Shown here: piece by piece, positions 46,883 to 56,552 of the stretch
Layout: each line of letters starts with the position of its first letter
Numbering within the stretch: the first letter of the stretch is position 1
Assembly (NCBI GenBank): GCA_947444195.1
Contig: CANEZL010000002.1
Location: 148,340 to 212,339, forward strand
Source of the DNA: Methylobacteriaceae bacterium
GTDB lineage: Bacteria; Pseudomonadota; Alphaproteobacteria; Rhizobiales; Beijerinckiaceae
Direction: 5' to 3'
Length of the DNA: 64,000 nt
Translations under genes and position numbers: made by a program
Notes under the pieces: generated by a model
What the model was told of the DNA's origin: nothing
Database searches by the model: none
What the model saw: the letters and a program-made list of their open reading frames with translations, nothing else

Positions 46883-48457
46883 TCAGGGGAGCTGATGGCC
46901 GGAGAAGGCGGAATCGGCCGCGGCCACGAAGCCGTCGCCGCCCGCGAGGCGGACGAAGACCTCGACCGTGTCGCCCGCCGCGAGGTCCAGGGTCGCGCCG
47001 AGGGCGAGGGTGCTGACGCCGTCGAGGGGCGGGCCGGCGGCGGCGCGGCCCCGCCCGGCGGGGGCGCCGTTGCGGTAGAACTGCGCCTCGAACTGCGTCG
47101 GCGCGCTCGTGCCGTTGCGCTTGTAGGCGAGGGCCGCGTCGAAGCGGTGCAGCCCCGCCTCCGGTGCCGTGAACCGGCCGCCGGCCGCGCTGAAGGCGCC
47201 GTGGTCGTTGCTCTCGGCGAGGTTGAACGGCACCTTCGTCCAGGCGCCGGCGGGGACGTAGCCGTCGAAATTCACGGCCGCGGCGAATTTCGCGAAGTTG
47301 CACAGCCGGGCCCAGCGCGTGCCGGTGTGCCACCGGAGCGCGGTCGCGGTGCTGTTGGCGTGCATCTGCCCGAAGGCGCCGTCCGGCGGGTCGGCGGCGC
47401 GGGGCAGGAGCCGGATCGAGCCGTTCGCCTCGAACGAGACCGTCTCCACGGAGCCGAGCACGCCCACGGGGGTCGTGCGGAAGGCCACGCGCGCGCCCTG
47501 GGCGGTGTCGGTCCAGGTCTCCGCGGCGGCGAAGTTGACCTGCCCGCGCGCGCCGCCGCTGTAGCCGGTGGCCCCGTAGCCGAAGACGGAGAGGCCGGCG
47601 AGCACCGTGCCCGCCGCGACGGCGGCCGGCGCCGCGGCGGTCCCCGCCGCCGTCCGGAAGATCAGGTTCCCGGCGCTCCCGTAGGCGTCGAGGACCACCC
47701 GGCACTGGCCGCCATCCGCCCCCGAGACGCGGAACAGCGTGCTGGCGGGCGCGGCCGGCAGGCCGGCGGCGTTGCCGCTGACCTCGAGGGGCGCGTCGAT
47801 CCGCGCCAGGGCCAGCCGTCCGGTGGCGGCGGACGCGGTGAGGACCGGCGCGAAGGCCGCGCCGTCGGCGCTCACCTTCAGCGCGACGTCGTCGCTGCCG
47901 AAGGTGCCGAAGAGCGCCCGGGACGAGAACCCCGTCTGGAAGGCGAGGAACGCGTCCCTGTCCGCTCCCCGCTTGTTCACGGTGAGCCGGGTGGAGCCGG
48001 TGCCCGCCTCGTCCCAGGAGAGGAGGGCGCCCTCCGCCTTCACGGCGAGCCGGTTCGTCGCGTCGGCGGCGGTGTTGATGCCGAGCCGGGCGATGTTCTG
48101 GAGGACGGTGAGCGTGCCGCGGAAGCTCGTCCAGCCGCTCCCCGTGAAGATGTAGAGATCGGCCTCGTCCACGAGGTAGGCGAGCCAGCCGGGCCGCGGC
48201 GGCAGGCCGGTCCAGGCGCCGTCCTCGAACAGGGCGATCTGGCCCGACAGGCCGGCCCAGGCGCCCCGGGGCTCGGGCGCCGCGACGAGGTAGCGGTCGC
48301 CCTCGGCGGGGCCGGCCGGGGGCTCGGCGCGGTCCTTGTCGAGGCAGGCGATCTGCACCAGGGCGTCGAGGCGGGCGAGGGCCTCGTTGTGGGTGACGTG
48401 CTTCTGCGCCTGCGCGGCCGCGAGCAGGGGCAGCGCGAGGTTTCGCGTCGTGGACAT
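46883..48457 (-). CDS. DUF2793 tail-associated protein with C1q-like C-terminus
   Basis: A 524-residue protein. The N-terminal DUF2793 domain (residues about 1-110) starts with TRNLALPLLAAAQAQKHVTHNEALARLDALVQI, a pattern found in phage/GTA-associated tail proteins. A repetitive beta-rich middle resembles phage tail fibres. The last 130 residues (FAAAVNFDGYVPAGAWTKVPF to the end) look like a C1q/TNF-like jelly-roll that commonly forms receptor-binding trimers. It follows the TIM-barrel tail protein gene by 28 bases and probably helps in binding the host cell. Confidence 0.78.
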   Translation of the reverse strand: MSTTRNLALPLLAAAQAQKHVTHNEALARLDALVQIACLDKDRAEPPAGPAEGDRYLVAAPEPRGAWAGLSGQIALFEDGAWTGLPPRPGWLAYLVDEADLYIFTGSGWTSFRGTLTVLQNIARLGINTAADATNRLAVKAEGALLSWDEAGTGSTRLTVNKRGADRDAFLAFQTGFSSRALFGTFGSDDVALKVSADGAAFAPVLTASAATGRLALARIDAPLEVSGNAAGLPAAPASTLFRVSGADGGQCRVVLDAYGSAGNLIFRTAAGTAAAPAAVAAGTVLAGLSVFGYGATGYSGGARGQVNFAAAETWTDTAQGARVAFRTTPVGVLGSVETVSFEANGSIRLLPRAADPPDGAFGQMHANSTATALRWHTGTRWARLCNFAKFAAAVNFDGYVPAGAWTKVPFNLAESNDHGAFSAAGGRFTAPEAGLHRFDAALAYKRNGTSAPTQFEAQFYRNGAPAGRGRAAAGPPLDGVSTLALGATLDLAAGDTVEVFVRLAGGDGFVAAADSAFSGHQLP

Positions 48458-48484
48458 CGGGACTTCTCCGGGGTTCCGGGCGGA

Positions 48485-51400
48485 TCAGGGGGCGCGCACG
48501 GGCAGACGGCCGCGCGCCGCGGCGCCGGGGCCCGTGGCGGCGCCGATCTGGGCCACCGCCACCGCGATCGCGGTCCGGGGGGCGCCGAAATCGGCGATCT
48601 CGTCCGCGTTCGCGTAGAGGAGGCCGGGGCCGCTCGCGCTCAGGCGGCGCAGCACCCGCCCGTCCTCGGCCAGGATCTCGACGGCGTAGGCCTCCGCCGC
48701 CTCGTCGAGGGGGACCTCCGCGGGCTCCCAGGCGTCCGCGGCGCGCCGGGCCCGGCGGATCCAGCCGAGGCGCACGCCCGCCGCCTCCCGCCGCGCCCGC
48801 AGATGCACGGGGGCGAGGGGCCGGAGCGCCGCGAGGCCGGCGGTGGCGTGAAGCTCCACGAAGGCCGGGTCGCCGGGGTCGCGCTCCGCCGGGCCGATGC
48901 GGTAGCGGAAGGGGCGCCCGGCCTCGTCGAGGCGGTCCACCAGGGGCGCGACCGCGCCGCCGTCGAGGCGCACGATCAGGCTGCCCGCGGGCGCGCCGCG
49001 GGAGGCCGCCGCCTCGCTGCCGGCCAAGCCCCGCAGCAGGTGGCCGAGCCGGTACCGCTCGGGCCCGGTGAGCGCCGCCTCGGCGGCGCCGAGGATCTCC
49101 ACCGCGCCGTCGGGGGCCAGTACGGCGAACAGGTTGCCGCCGGCCAGCATCGCGGCCTCGTCGATGCTCGCGAGGGCGCCCGCGTGCCGGAGCGTGACGT
49201 CGAGCCGGGCGCCGCGGTCGATCCGCCAGAGGGGGCCGGGGGGCAGGGCGCCGAGCGTCCGGCCGAGGCAGGCGGGGTGGTCGAGGATGGCGTGGAGGTC
49301 GAGGGGCCCGTCCGGCGCCGCCCCGCGCCAGACCGCGAGGGCGCCCGGCCAGGGCTCGGCGGCCACGGCCAGATATTGCAGGGCCGTGGGCGTGGAGCGG
49401 TCCACCGGCAGGTCGAGGATGCGGGCGAAGGGCGGCCCGGGAAGGCCCGGCGGCGCGGCGCCGCTGCCCGCGGAGACCGGCGCGCCCGGGCGGACCGGCG
49501 CGGGCGCGTGCAGGGGCACGCCGCCCGTCTCCAGCCGCCGCCCGCCCGGGCCGTCGTCGATCCGCAGGATGCGCTGGAGGGCGGCGCCCGCGCCGCGCTC
49601 GGCGGGCAGCGCGAGGAGGTCCCCGGGCTCCAGGGCGAGGAGACGCGGGCTCACGGTGAGCCGGGCGGTGTCGCGCCCGGCGAGGGCGCGGTCGAGGATC
49701 GCCTCGGCCAGCGCCTCGGCGCTCTCCCGCCGGGTCACGATCGCCGCCTCGATCCGGGCCTCGCGGCGGCGCCCGCCCGCCGGCCGCAGCGCCGCGGCAC
49801 TGGCGCGGCGATAGGCGGGGCTCTCCGAATCGGTGATCGCGAGTTCGAGCGCGCGGGGCAGGGCGCTCTCCTCGGCCCGGACCTGGGCCAGAGGCGCGGC
49901 CTCGCCCGTGCGGACGAGATCGCCCGCGGCCAGGGCGAGGGCCGTCTCGCGGCGGGGCCCGCGGATCCGCAAGGTCCCCGCGACGGCGGAGACGTCGAGG
50001 CCGTAGACCTGGGCGAGGGGCTCCAGGGCCGCGCGGGCCGAGAGCGGCCGGTCGATCACGTAGCCGTCGAGGAAGGCGGCGGCCTCGATCCGGGCCGGCA
50101 CGTCGAGGCCGAGATCGGCGAGGATCGCGGACACCAGAAGGTCGAGCTCGCAGCCCTCCACCCGGCCGGTGATCCAGTGCCCGACCCGCCAGTTGCCCGT
50201 ATCGGCCCAGACCGCGGCCACCTCCGGGAAGGCCGGGAAGGGCCGGGCGTCCCAGGCCCAGACGAAGATCGCGTCCGGGTCCACCATCCGGCCCCCGTAG
50301 AGGGGCGAGACCGGGTTGTCGGCGGGCGCGAAGCCGGGTGCCGCCGGATCGAAGCGGGCGAGGATCGCCGCGAGCCCGCGCAGCTGGATCAGCTCGTCCC
50401 GCGTGCGCCGGGAGCCCGGCGGATAGGCGTCCTCCGAGGATTTCGGGTCGGGGAAGACGTTGGGGCCGTTCGTGCCCTTGTCGACGGCGGGCACCCCGAT
50501 CTCGGTGAGCCAGATCGGCTTGGATCCCGGGATCCAGGCGGTGGCCCCGGTCTCGATGCCGTCCACGCGCTCGACATGGGCGTTCGACCACCAGCCGACG
50601 AGGTCCTTGGCGCGGTGGATCCAGGGCTTGCCGTAGGCGCCGTCGCTGATCGGCTGGCGGGCTTGGCTCGCGCGGGCCTCGGCGTCGGGGTAGAACCAGT
50701 CGAAGGCCTCGCCCGCGGCGCAGGCCGCCCTCAGGTAGGCCCGGTCGTGGATCGTGTCCGCGCGGGCGCGGTCGGCGTGGTCCGGCCCGTCGCGCCAGTC
50801 GGTCAGCGGCGGGTAGTAGTCGATACCGACCGCGTGGATGTTCGGGTCGGCGAAGAGCGGGTCGAGGGGGAAGCGGACGCTCCTGCCCCCGTCGCGCACA
50901 TGGGCGCCGTACTCGGTCCAGTCGGCGGCGTAGACGAGGGGCACGGCCGGCCCGAGCCGCGCCCGCACCGCCGCGGCGAGATCCCGGAGCGCGTCCACCG
51001 CCGGATAGCCGCCTGCGCCCCGCACGCGGGTGAGCCCGACGAGCTCGCTGCCGATCAGGAAGCCCGCGAGGTTCACGCCCGCCGCGGCCCAGGCGGCGGC
51101 GAGGCCCGCGTAGTGCAGCACCTGGTCCCGGTAGCCGTTCGCGAAGAAGGCCACGACCTGCGCCGCGGCCTCCGCCGTCCCGTCCGGGCTGCCCGGCCTG
51201 CCGGGGGCCGGATCGCAGGTGATGCGCCCGCGCCAGGGATAGGGCGGCTGGCCGGGGGCGTCCGGATCGCGCGGGTCGGGCAGGGCGTTGCCGTGGGGCA
51301 CGTCCATCATCACGAAGGGGTAGAGCACCACCTCGAGACCGCGCCGGGCGAGATCGGCCACGAGCCGGGTCAGGCCCGCATCGGAGGGGGTGCCCCCGAA

Positions 51401-52396
51401 GGCAGGCGCGCCCCCCGGCGCGGCGGAGACGGTCCCGGCCTGCGCCCGCGCGAGGCCCGCCACCGCCCAGGCGTCGCCCTGTGTCTCCTTGTCCTGGACC
51501 TCCACCTTCGGCACCACCCGGCACCGCCCGGCGCGCAGGTCGTCGCCGAACCACGACACCACCACGGCCACCCGCCGCAGCCGCGGGCACAGGGCCTGGA
51601 GGGCGTCGAGGGAGGCGGTGACGTCGGTGGCGCGCTGGAGCTGGAAGCGGTTGGCGGGCCGGGTGCGCCCGAGGCCGAGATCGACGGTGACGGGGGCGGG
51701 ATCGAGGCCGAACTCGCTGGCGCCGGGGATGAGGTCGACGGCCCGGATCAGCGGCGCGAGCCCGTTGACCGGGCGGATCACCTCGAAGGCGAATTGCGGG
51801 ATGCGGTTGCCGAAATCGGCGAGGGCCAAGCCCTCGAACACCATGTAGGCGAGGCCGCGATAGGCGGGCGCGCTCGCAGCGCCCTCCTTGGCGAGGATCA
51901 GCGGGTCGGGCGCCTGAGCCGCGGAGCCGGTATGGAGGCGGCAGGTGATCAGGCTCTGGTCGATCTCGCGCCCGTCCGCCCAGATCCGCCGCACGAAGGC
52001 GATCTCGCCCTCGCACAGGCCGACGGCGAGGTTGGCGTAGTAGGCGTAGGCGGTGCGCGTGGTGCGCCGGCCGCCGCCGCCCTTGGCGCCGCTGCCCGCG
52101 CGCTCCACCGCGGTGTTGGCGACCTCCAGCGGGCGCGTCGCCCAGATCAGGGTGCCGCCGATGCGGGCGCGGCCGTAGACGCGGGGGATGGGATCGCCCT
52201 CCGTGGAGGTGAGGCCCGCGACCTCCGAGAGCCGCGGGCCCTCCACGTGGCGCGGGCCCGCGCGGTTCCCGAGGAGCGCCCCGTCGATCGCCCCGCCCGC
52301 CGCCGCGCCGAGAACGCGCCCGACCACCCCTCCGAGCGGTCCGCCGAGCGCCGTGCCGGCCGCCGCCCCAGCCGTGGACAGGATCAGCGTGGCCAT
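48485..52396 (-). CDS. GTA/phage tail TIM-barrel host-specificity protein (g15-like)
   Basis: A 1303-residue tail-tip protein. The N-terminus (MATLILSTAGAAAGTALGGP) is typical of the family; a glycine-rich stretch and WADGREIDQ follow. The region around residues 400-760 matches the TIM-barrel glycoside-hydrolase-like GTA domain, with VGIDYYPPLTDWRD, WLTEIGVPAVDKGTNGPN and FVWAWDARPFPAFP segments. The C-terminal half has putative tail protein domains. In Rhodobacter GTA the product of g15 forms the tail tip (megatron) involved in host contact. Start at 52396 places the conserved N-terminus correctly. The chemotaxis gene upstream separates it from g14. Confidence 0.92.
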   Translation of the reverse strand: MATLILSTAGAAAGTALGGPLGGVVGRVLGAAAGGAIDGALLGNRAGPRHVEGPRLSEVAGLTSTEGDPIPRVYGRARIGGTLIWATRPLEVANTAVERAGSGAKGGGGRRTTRTAYAYYANLAVGLCEGEIAFVRRIWADGREIDQSLITCRLHTGSAAQAPDPLILAKEGAASAPAYRGLAYMVFEGLALADFGNRIPQFAFEVIRPVNGLAPLIRAVDLIPGASEFGLDPAPVTVDLGLGRTRPANRFQLQRATDVTASLDALQALCPRLRRVAVVVSWFGDDLRAGRCRVVPKVEVQDKETQGDAWAVAGLARAQAGTVSAAPGGAPAFGGTPSDAGLTRLVADLARRGLEVVLYPFVMMDVPHGNALPDPRDPDAPGQPPYPWRGRITCDPAPGRPGSPDGTAEAAAQVVAFFANGYRDQVLHYAGLAAAWAAAGVNLAGFLIGSELVGLTRVRGAGGYPAVDALRDLAAAVRARLGPAVPLVYAADWTEYGAHVRDGGRSVRFPLDPLFADPNIHAVGIDYYPPLTDWRDGPDHADRARADTIHDRAYLRAACAAGEAFDWFYPDAEARASQARQPISDGAYGKPWIHRAKDLVGWWSNAHVERVDGIETGATAWIPGSKPIWLTEIGVPAVDKGTNGPNVFPDPKSSEDAYPPGSRRTRDELIQLRGLAAILARFDPAAPGFAPADNPVSPLYGGRMVDPDAIFVWAWDARPFPAFPEVAAVWADTGNWRVGHWITGRVEGCELDLLVSAILADLGLDVPARIEAAAFLDGYVIDRPLSARAALEPLAQVYGLDVSAVAGTLRIRGPRRETALALAAGDLVRTGEAAPLAQVRAEESALPRALELAITDSESPAYRRASAAALRPAGGRRREARIEAAIVTRRESAEALAEAILDRALAGRDTARLTVSPRLLALEPGDLLALPAERGAGAALQRILRIDDGPGGRRLETGGVPLHAPAPVRPGAPVSAGSGAAPPGLPGPPFARILDLPVDRSTPTALQYLAVAAEPWPGALAVWRGAAPDGPLDLHAILDHPACLGRTLGALPPGPLWRIDRGARLDVTLRHAGALASIDEAAMLAGGNLFAVLAPDGAVEILGAAEAALTGPERYRLGHLLRGLAGSEAAASRGAPAGSLIVRLDGGAVAPLVDRLDEAGRPFRYRIGPAERDPGDPAFVELHATAGLAALRPLAPVHLRARREAAGVRLGWIRRARRAADAWEPAEVPLDEAAEAYAVEILAEDGRVLRRLSASGPGLLYANADEIADFGAPRTAIAVAVAQIGAATGPGAAARGRLPVRAP

Positions 52397-52628
52397 CTCG
52401 GGTCTCCGGCAGAGGTATCGATCGAAGAACCCGCGCGCTCGGCAGGCGAGATCTGAATTAAATTTCCGCTTGGCGAGGATGAGCCGACGTTCGTCTCCAG
52501 CAACGCGGGAAAGATGCCTCGTCATCTGCAAGATGATGCGTTGACGATATCGCCGATGCGCCGGCAAGATACCTTTAAGAACGAGAGTTCATGATGCGAA
52601 CACGTTCGGACGGATAGAGGCCCATCTC
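52397..52628. promoter_or_regulatory. Divergent promoter region between g15-like gene and chemotaxis gene
   Basis: About 230 bases, moderately AT-rich in parts (near 52450-52465 and 52570-52590), between two divergent genes. It must supply a separate promoter for the g15-like gene, because the rest of the tail cluster is interrupted by the opposite-strand gene. Confidence 0.45.
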
Positions 52629-54317
52629 ATGTCGCTGCTCGCGCGCGTGAAGATCCTGCACAAGATCGCGGCGGTCATCGCCCTGATCGGGGTGATCGTC
52701 GGCGGTTGCGTCTGGCACACGACCGGCCGGATGCAGGAACTCGGCGTGCGCTACGCGCAGTTCATCGACCGCGACGCCCGTGCCGCCGCGAGCGCGCGGC
52801 GGATCAACCGCTTCATCTACGAGATGTACTACACGGTCTACCGCACCATCGCGGAGCGCGATCCGGAGCAGATCCAGCGGGCGAACGCGCAGTTCGAGCT
52901 GTCGCCGCCGACCCTCCGGAAGATCCTCCTCGAGATCGAGGCGGACCAGCCGGCCTTCGCCGAGCAGGTCGGCGCGGTGCGGGCCCAGGTGGAACGCTTC
53001 ATCTCGGACGTGTCGGAGGCGCGCTCCCTCGGGGAGGCCGACCTGAAGACCGAGGCCCTCGACCTCATCCACCGCGCGGTCGATCCGAACTTCAACGCCC
53101 TCATCCGGGACGCGAGCAAGCTCGGCACCGACATCGCGTCCGCCATGGAGGCGGGGGCGCGGGACGTCGCCGCGGAGATCGAGGCCGCCCGCCGCAGCCT
53201 GTGGAGCCTGAGCCTCCTCGGCCTGCTCGCCGGCTTCGCGGCCGCGGCCGTGGTCGCCGTGTTCGGCATCAGCCGGCCGCTCGGCCGCCTCGTGGCCGCC
53301 CTGGAGCGCATGGCCCGCGGCGAGGAGACGGAGATCGCCGAGGCGCGCCGCAGCGACGAGATCGGCGCCGTCGGGCGCGCGGTCGAGGCGATCCGCGTGC
53401 TGGTGGCGCGCAAGGCCGCCGAGCAGGCCGAACTCGCCCGGGCCGCCGACATCGCCGCGGAGGCGGAGCGTCGGCGCGCCACCACGGCGCTCGCCGACGC
53501 CTTCGAGGCGGCGGTGGGCGGCATCCTCGGCACGGTCTCGGCCTCCGCCGCGGCCCTGGAGGCCACCGCCGCCGCCATGAGCGCGACCGCGGGCGACACC
53601 GCGGGCCGCTCGGCCAGCGTGGCGGCGGCCGCCGAGGAGACCTCGCAGACCGTCGCCGCCGTGGCGGCGGCTGCCGAGGAACTCGGCGCCTCCGTGGACG
53701 AGATCGGTCGCCAGGCCACCGATTCCGCGGGCCTCGCCCGCACCGCCGTCGCCGATGCCGACGAGACCGGACGCCACGTGGCCGCCCTGAATGCCGCGGT
53801 CGCCGAGATCGGCGACGTGGCCGGGATGATCTCGCAGATCGCGGGCCAGACGAACCTCCTGGCCCTGAACGCCACCATCGAGGCCGCGCGCGCCGGCGCC
53901 GCGGGCCGCGGCTTCGCGGTGGTCGCCGCCGAGGTGAAGGAACTCGCCAGCCAGACGGCCCGGGCCACCGAGACGATCGGGCGCCAGATCGCCCAGGTCC
54001 AGACCTCCACCGACGAGGCGGCCCGCGCGATCGGGAACATCGGCACCCGCATCCGCGACATCAGCGGCGTCACCGCCGCGATGGCCGCCTCCATCGAGCA
54101 GCAGGGTCTCGCCACGCAGGAGATCGTCGCCGGCGTGGCCCAGGCCGCGACGGGGAGCGGATCGGTCACCGAGACGATCACGGGCGTGGCGGGGGCGGCC
54201 GAGGAGACGGGGGCGGCCGCGCTTCGCCTGCGCGAGGCGGCGGGCACGCTCGCGCACCAGTCCGATCAGCTCTCGGCGGAGGTCGGCCGCTTCCTCGCCA
54301 CCGTGCGGGCGGCTTAG
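52629..54317 (+). CDS. Methyl-accepting chemotaxis protein inserted in the GTA cluster
   Basis: A 562-residue chemoreceptor. The N-terminal membrane helix (HKIAAVIALIGVIVGGCVW, residues 11-29) is followed by a roughly 160-residue extracytoplasmic four-helix-type sensor domain, a second helix (LWSLSLLGLLAGFAAAAVVAVF near 190-211), HAMP (ISRPLGRLVAALERMARGEETEI), and the signalling domain with hairpin tip MISQIAGQTNLLALNATIEAARAGAAGRGFAVVAAEVKELA. The ligand is unknown. It lies on the plus strand between g14- and g15-like minus-strand genes. The hairpin repeat at 54371-54414 lies just past its stop. Confidence 0.93.
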   Translation: MSLLARVKILHKIAAVIALIGVIVGGCVWHTTGRMQELGVRYAQFIDRDARAAASARRINRFIYEMYYTVYRTIAERDPEQIQRANAQFELSPPTLRKILLEIEADQPAFAEQVGAVRAQVERFISDVSEARSLGEADLKTEALDLIHRAVDPNFNALIRDASKLGTDIASAMEAGARDVAAEIEAARRSLWSLSLLGLLAGFAAAAVVAVFGISRPLGRLVAALERMARGEETEIAEARRSDEIGAVGRAVEAIRVLVARKAAEQAELARAADIAAEAERRRATTALADAFEAAVGGILGTVSASAAALEATAAAMSATAGDTAGRSASVAAAAEETSQTVAAVAAAAEELGASVDEIGRQATDSAGLARTAVADADETGRHVAALNAAVAEIGDVAGMISQIAGQTNLLALNATIEAARAGAAGRGFAVVAAEVKELASQTARATETIGRQIAQVQTSTDEAARAIGNIGTRIRDISGVTAAMAASIEQQGLATQEIVAGVAQAATGSGSVTETITGVAGAAEETGAAALRLREAAGTLAHQSDQLSAEVGRFLATVRAA

Positions 54318-54370
54318 AGTCGTGCCCGATCGCGTTGCAATCGTCCACGGCTCTAACTCTTTGTTTTAAC

Positions 54371-54414
54371 GCGCTCTCTTTCGCCGAACCGGTATCCACT
54401 TCGGCGGAGAGCGC
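54371..54414. repeat. Palindromic dispersed-type repeat / bidirectional terminator
   Basis: A long hairpin: GCGCTCTC and GAGAGCGC form the outer stem, CGCCGAA and TTCGGCG the inner stem, with the loop CCGGTATCCAC. The sequence around it (GAACCGGTATCCACTTCGGC) resembles a small repeat I recall as very common in Methylobacterium and Bradyrhizobium genomes. It lies between the convergent chemotaxis and g14-like genes and may end both transcripts. Confidence 0.7.
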
Positions 54415-54434
54415 TCTAGGGGCGGCCTGGACGG

Positions 54435-54917
54435 TCACCGGGAGACAATCTCGGGGAAGCGGAAGGCGCCCGCGAGGTGGCGGCGCCACCAGGGCGTCAG
54501 CGCCACCTCGGCGACGCAGGCGCGGTCGTGGGCGTGGATCATCCCGTCCGGGCCCGTGGCGATGGCGCAGTGCCGGGCCGGCAGATGGGCGCGGAAGGCG
54601 AAGAGCAGCACGTCCCCCGGCTCGGCCCGGTAATCCGGCAGCGGACCGGGGACCGGCACGAGGTGGCGCCCGGCCGCCTCCATCAGCGGGTCGCGGCCGG
54701 GAGGCGCCGATTCCGCCCAGGTGCCCGAATAGGGCGGGGCGGCCTCGGGCTCCGAGCCGAGGACGCCGCGCCAGACCCCGCGCACCAGCCCGAGGCAGTC
54801 GCAGCCGACGCCGTGCAGGGAGGCCTGATGCCGGTAGGACGTGCCGAGCCAGCGGCGCGCCTCCGCGACCACGGCGGTGCCGGTGAGGACTGCGGCGCCG
54901 GTGAGGGGAGCCGTCAT
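54435..54917 (-). CDS. NlpC/P60-type tail peptidase (g14-like)
   Basis: A 160-residue cysteine peptidase of the NlpC/P60 class used to cut peptidoglycan peptides during phage or GTA entry. The catalytic Cys is in GVGCDCLGLVRGVW (near residues 35-48), His in RHCAIAT and a third polar residue at HDRA. The N-terminus reads MTAPLTGAAVLTG and the ATG overlaps the stop of the g13-like gene as ATGA. In Rhodobacter GTA the equivalent protein is Orfg14. It is cut off from the g15-like gene by the chemotaxis gene. Confidence 0.88.
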   Translation of the reverse strand: MTAPLTGAAVLTGTAVVAEARRWLGTSYRHQASLHGVGCDCLGLVRGVWRGVLGSEPEAAPPYSGTWAESAPPGRDPLMEAAGRHLVPVPGPLPDYRAEPGDVLLFAFRAHLPARHCAIATGPDGMIHAHDRACVAEVALTPWWRRHLAGAFRFPEIVSR

Positions 54918-55783
54918 CGGAACAGGCTGCCGCCGTCGAGGCCGGCCTCGGGCGCCGCCCGCACCACGAAATCGTTGCCCGGCATGTGCGGGAAGCCCTG
55001 GAAGTTGACCGCGTTGGCGAAGCGGTCCCGGCAGGTGGCGAGCCGCTTGTCGCAGCCCGCCGTCAGGGTGAAGGCGTCGCCCGCCGCCACCGGGGCCGCG
55101 GGCGCCTCCCACAGGGTGATGAGCCCGCCGGCCTGCACCCGCACGTCCGCTGCCCGGCCCGCATTGGCGCCCCCCGTCCAGGCGAGCCGCCCGCCCGTGA
55201 ACAGATCGTCCTCCGCGGCCCCCGCGAGCGTTGCCGCGAAGGTTCCGGGCTCCGGCACGGCACGCACGCTGCCGGATCTGCACCAGGGCGCGAGGTCGAC
55301 CCGGCAGCGGGCATCGCCCAGTTCGGCCCCGCAGGTGGCCCGGAAGCTCCGGCCGTGCTCCGCCTCCAGGCGGTCGGCGAGGCCGCGCAATTCCGCCACG
55401 AAGGCGTCCCCCGTCCGGCGGATCTCGCCGATCGTGGCGAGGTCGAGGAGCAGGCGGGCCTCGGGGGCGCTCCAGTCCACGAGCCAGGTCTCGACGCCAG
55501 CCCCGTCGTAGAGGCCCGCCGCGATATCGGCCTCGGTGAGGCCGAGGGCGGTGAGCGCCCCGGCCACGTCGCCGCCCGAGACGGCGAAGCCCAGCTCGGC
55601 GCTCGCCTCCGCCGCCTCCAGCCCAGTGCGGGCCGCGTAGGTGAGGCCACCGAAGGCGAGGTCGCGGTCGTGGTCGGTGAAGCCGAGGCGCAGGCCGTCG
55701 CGCCGGGTGAGCGCCCAGCAGCGGCAGAGCGTGGTCACGCCCCCCGCGAGCCGCGCGGCGAAGTCCGCCGGGATGTCGCGCAT
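54914..55783 (-). CDS. DUF2163 tail protein (g13-like)
   Basis: A 289-residue baseplate/hub protein of the DUF2163 family, present in Rhodobacter GTA as g13. The core starts IPADFAARLAGGVTTLCRCWALTRRDGLRLGFTDHD and ends with the conserved Cys/aromatic stretch CDKRLATCRDRFANAVNFQGFPHMPGNDF, which likely coordinates an iron-sulfur cluster or metal, as reported for related tail-hub proteins. Overlaps g14 by ATGA. Confidence 0.9.
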   Translation of the reverse strand: MRDIPADFAARLAGGVTTLCRCWALTRRDGLRLGFTDHDRDLAFGGLTYAARTGLEAAEASAELGFAVSGGDVAGALTALGLTEADIAAGLYDGAGVETWLVDWSAPEARLLLDLATIGEIRRTGDAFVAELRGLADRLEAEHGRSFRATCGAELGDARCRVDLAPWCRSGSVRAVPEPGTFAATLAGAAEDDLFTGGRLAWTGGANAGRAADVRVQAGGLITLWEAPAAPVAAGDAFTLTAGCDKRLATCRDRFANAVNFQGFPHMPGNDFVVRAAPEAGLDGGSLFR

Positions 55784-55793
55784 CGCTGTCTCC

Positions 55794-56435
55794 TCAGGGC
55801 ACGATCTCGATGAGCGGCACTTTCGGGATCTCGCCCGCGGTGAAGGCTTCGAGGTTCACGGTGAGGTCGTCCGTGTCGAAGCGGACCGGCACGTCGAAGG
55901 CGAAACCCGCCGTCACGGGGGCGCCGGGGGGTGGGACGGCGTTGCTCGCGAAGGTCACGAGGCCCGTCTCCGGATCGCAGGCGAAATGGGCGGGCGGTAC
56001 CTCCGTGCCCGCCACCGCCACCCGCACGCTGCCCGCCACCGGCTTGGCGATGGGGCGCCGGTAGGCGCTCGGGCCGCTGCCGTAGGTCTTGGCGAGCGCG
56101 AAGACCGCCGTCCGGCCGTCGCCGAGGCCGAGGGGCTGGTCGCCCGGCCCGATCGGGCGCGTCGGCGGCCCGGAGCGGGAATCGACCCGGTCGCGGTAGC
56201 GGAAGCCGTAGAGGCGCCCGCGCCGCTCCTCGAAGAAGGCGAGCACGGCATGGAGCGCGTCGAGGCTGCGGATGCCGAAGCCCGCATCGTAGCGGCGCCG
56301 GGAATCGGCCCAGCGGCTGTTGCGGTGCTCCCGGCCCGAGGCCAGCGCGACGATCTCGGTGAGCCGCACAGGGCCGCCGCTGCCGCGCAACGCCACGTCG
56401 AGGGGGAACAGCACCTCGTGGAAATCGGCCGGCAT
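55794..56435 (-). CDS. DUF2460 tail protein (g12-like)
   Basis: A 213-residue DUF2460 protein: FHEVLFPLDVALRGSGGPVRLTEIVALASGREHRNSRW followed by the conserved DAGFGIRSLDALHAVLAFFEERRGRLYGFRYRDRVD. Corresponds to distal tail protein g12 of Rhodobacter GTA. AAGGA lies eight bases upstream of the ATG. The gap to the g13-like gene is ten bases; the gap to g11 upstream is 117 bases. Confidence 0.92.
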   Translation of the reverse strand: MPADFHEVLFPLDVALRGSGGPVRLTEIVALASGREHRNSRWADSRRRYDAGFGIRSLDALHAVLAFFEERRGRLYGFRYRDRVDSRSGPPTRPIGPGDQPLGLGDGRTAVFALAKTYGSGPSAYRRPIAKPVAGSVRVAVAGTEVPPAHFACDPETGLVTFASNAVPPPGAPVTAGFAFDVPVRFDTDDLTVNLEAFTAGEIPKVPLIEIVP

Positions 56436-56552
56436 GGGGGATCCTTTCAGTTGTGTGCGCGGGACCGCATGCCGGTCCCGCGCGTCCGGCGCACGGGCGC
56501 CGGCGCGCGGTCGCGCTGGCGCTTCGCGGGCCCGATGTCGGGTGCCTCGGGT

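Noticed and set aside
46100..52456. A very long open frame (over 2000 codons) on the plus strand
   Set aside because: It is the antisense shadow of the tail proteins: composition is dominated by Arg, Gly and Ala with no domain resemblance, and the minus-strand frame has clear domains.
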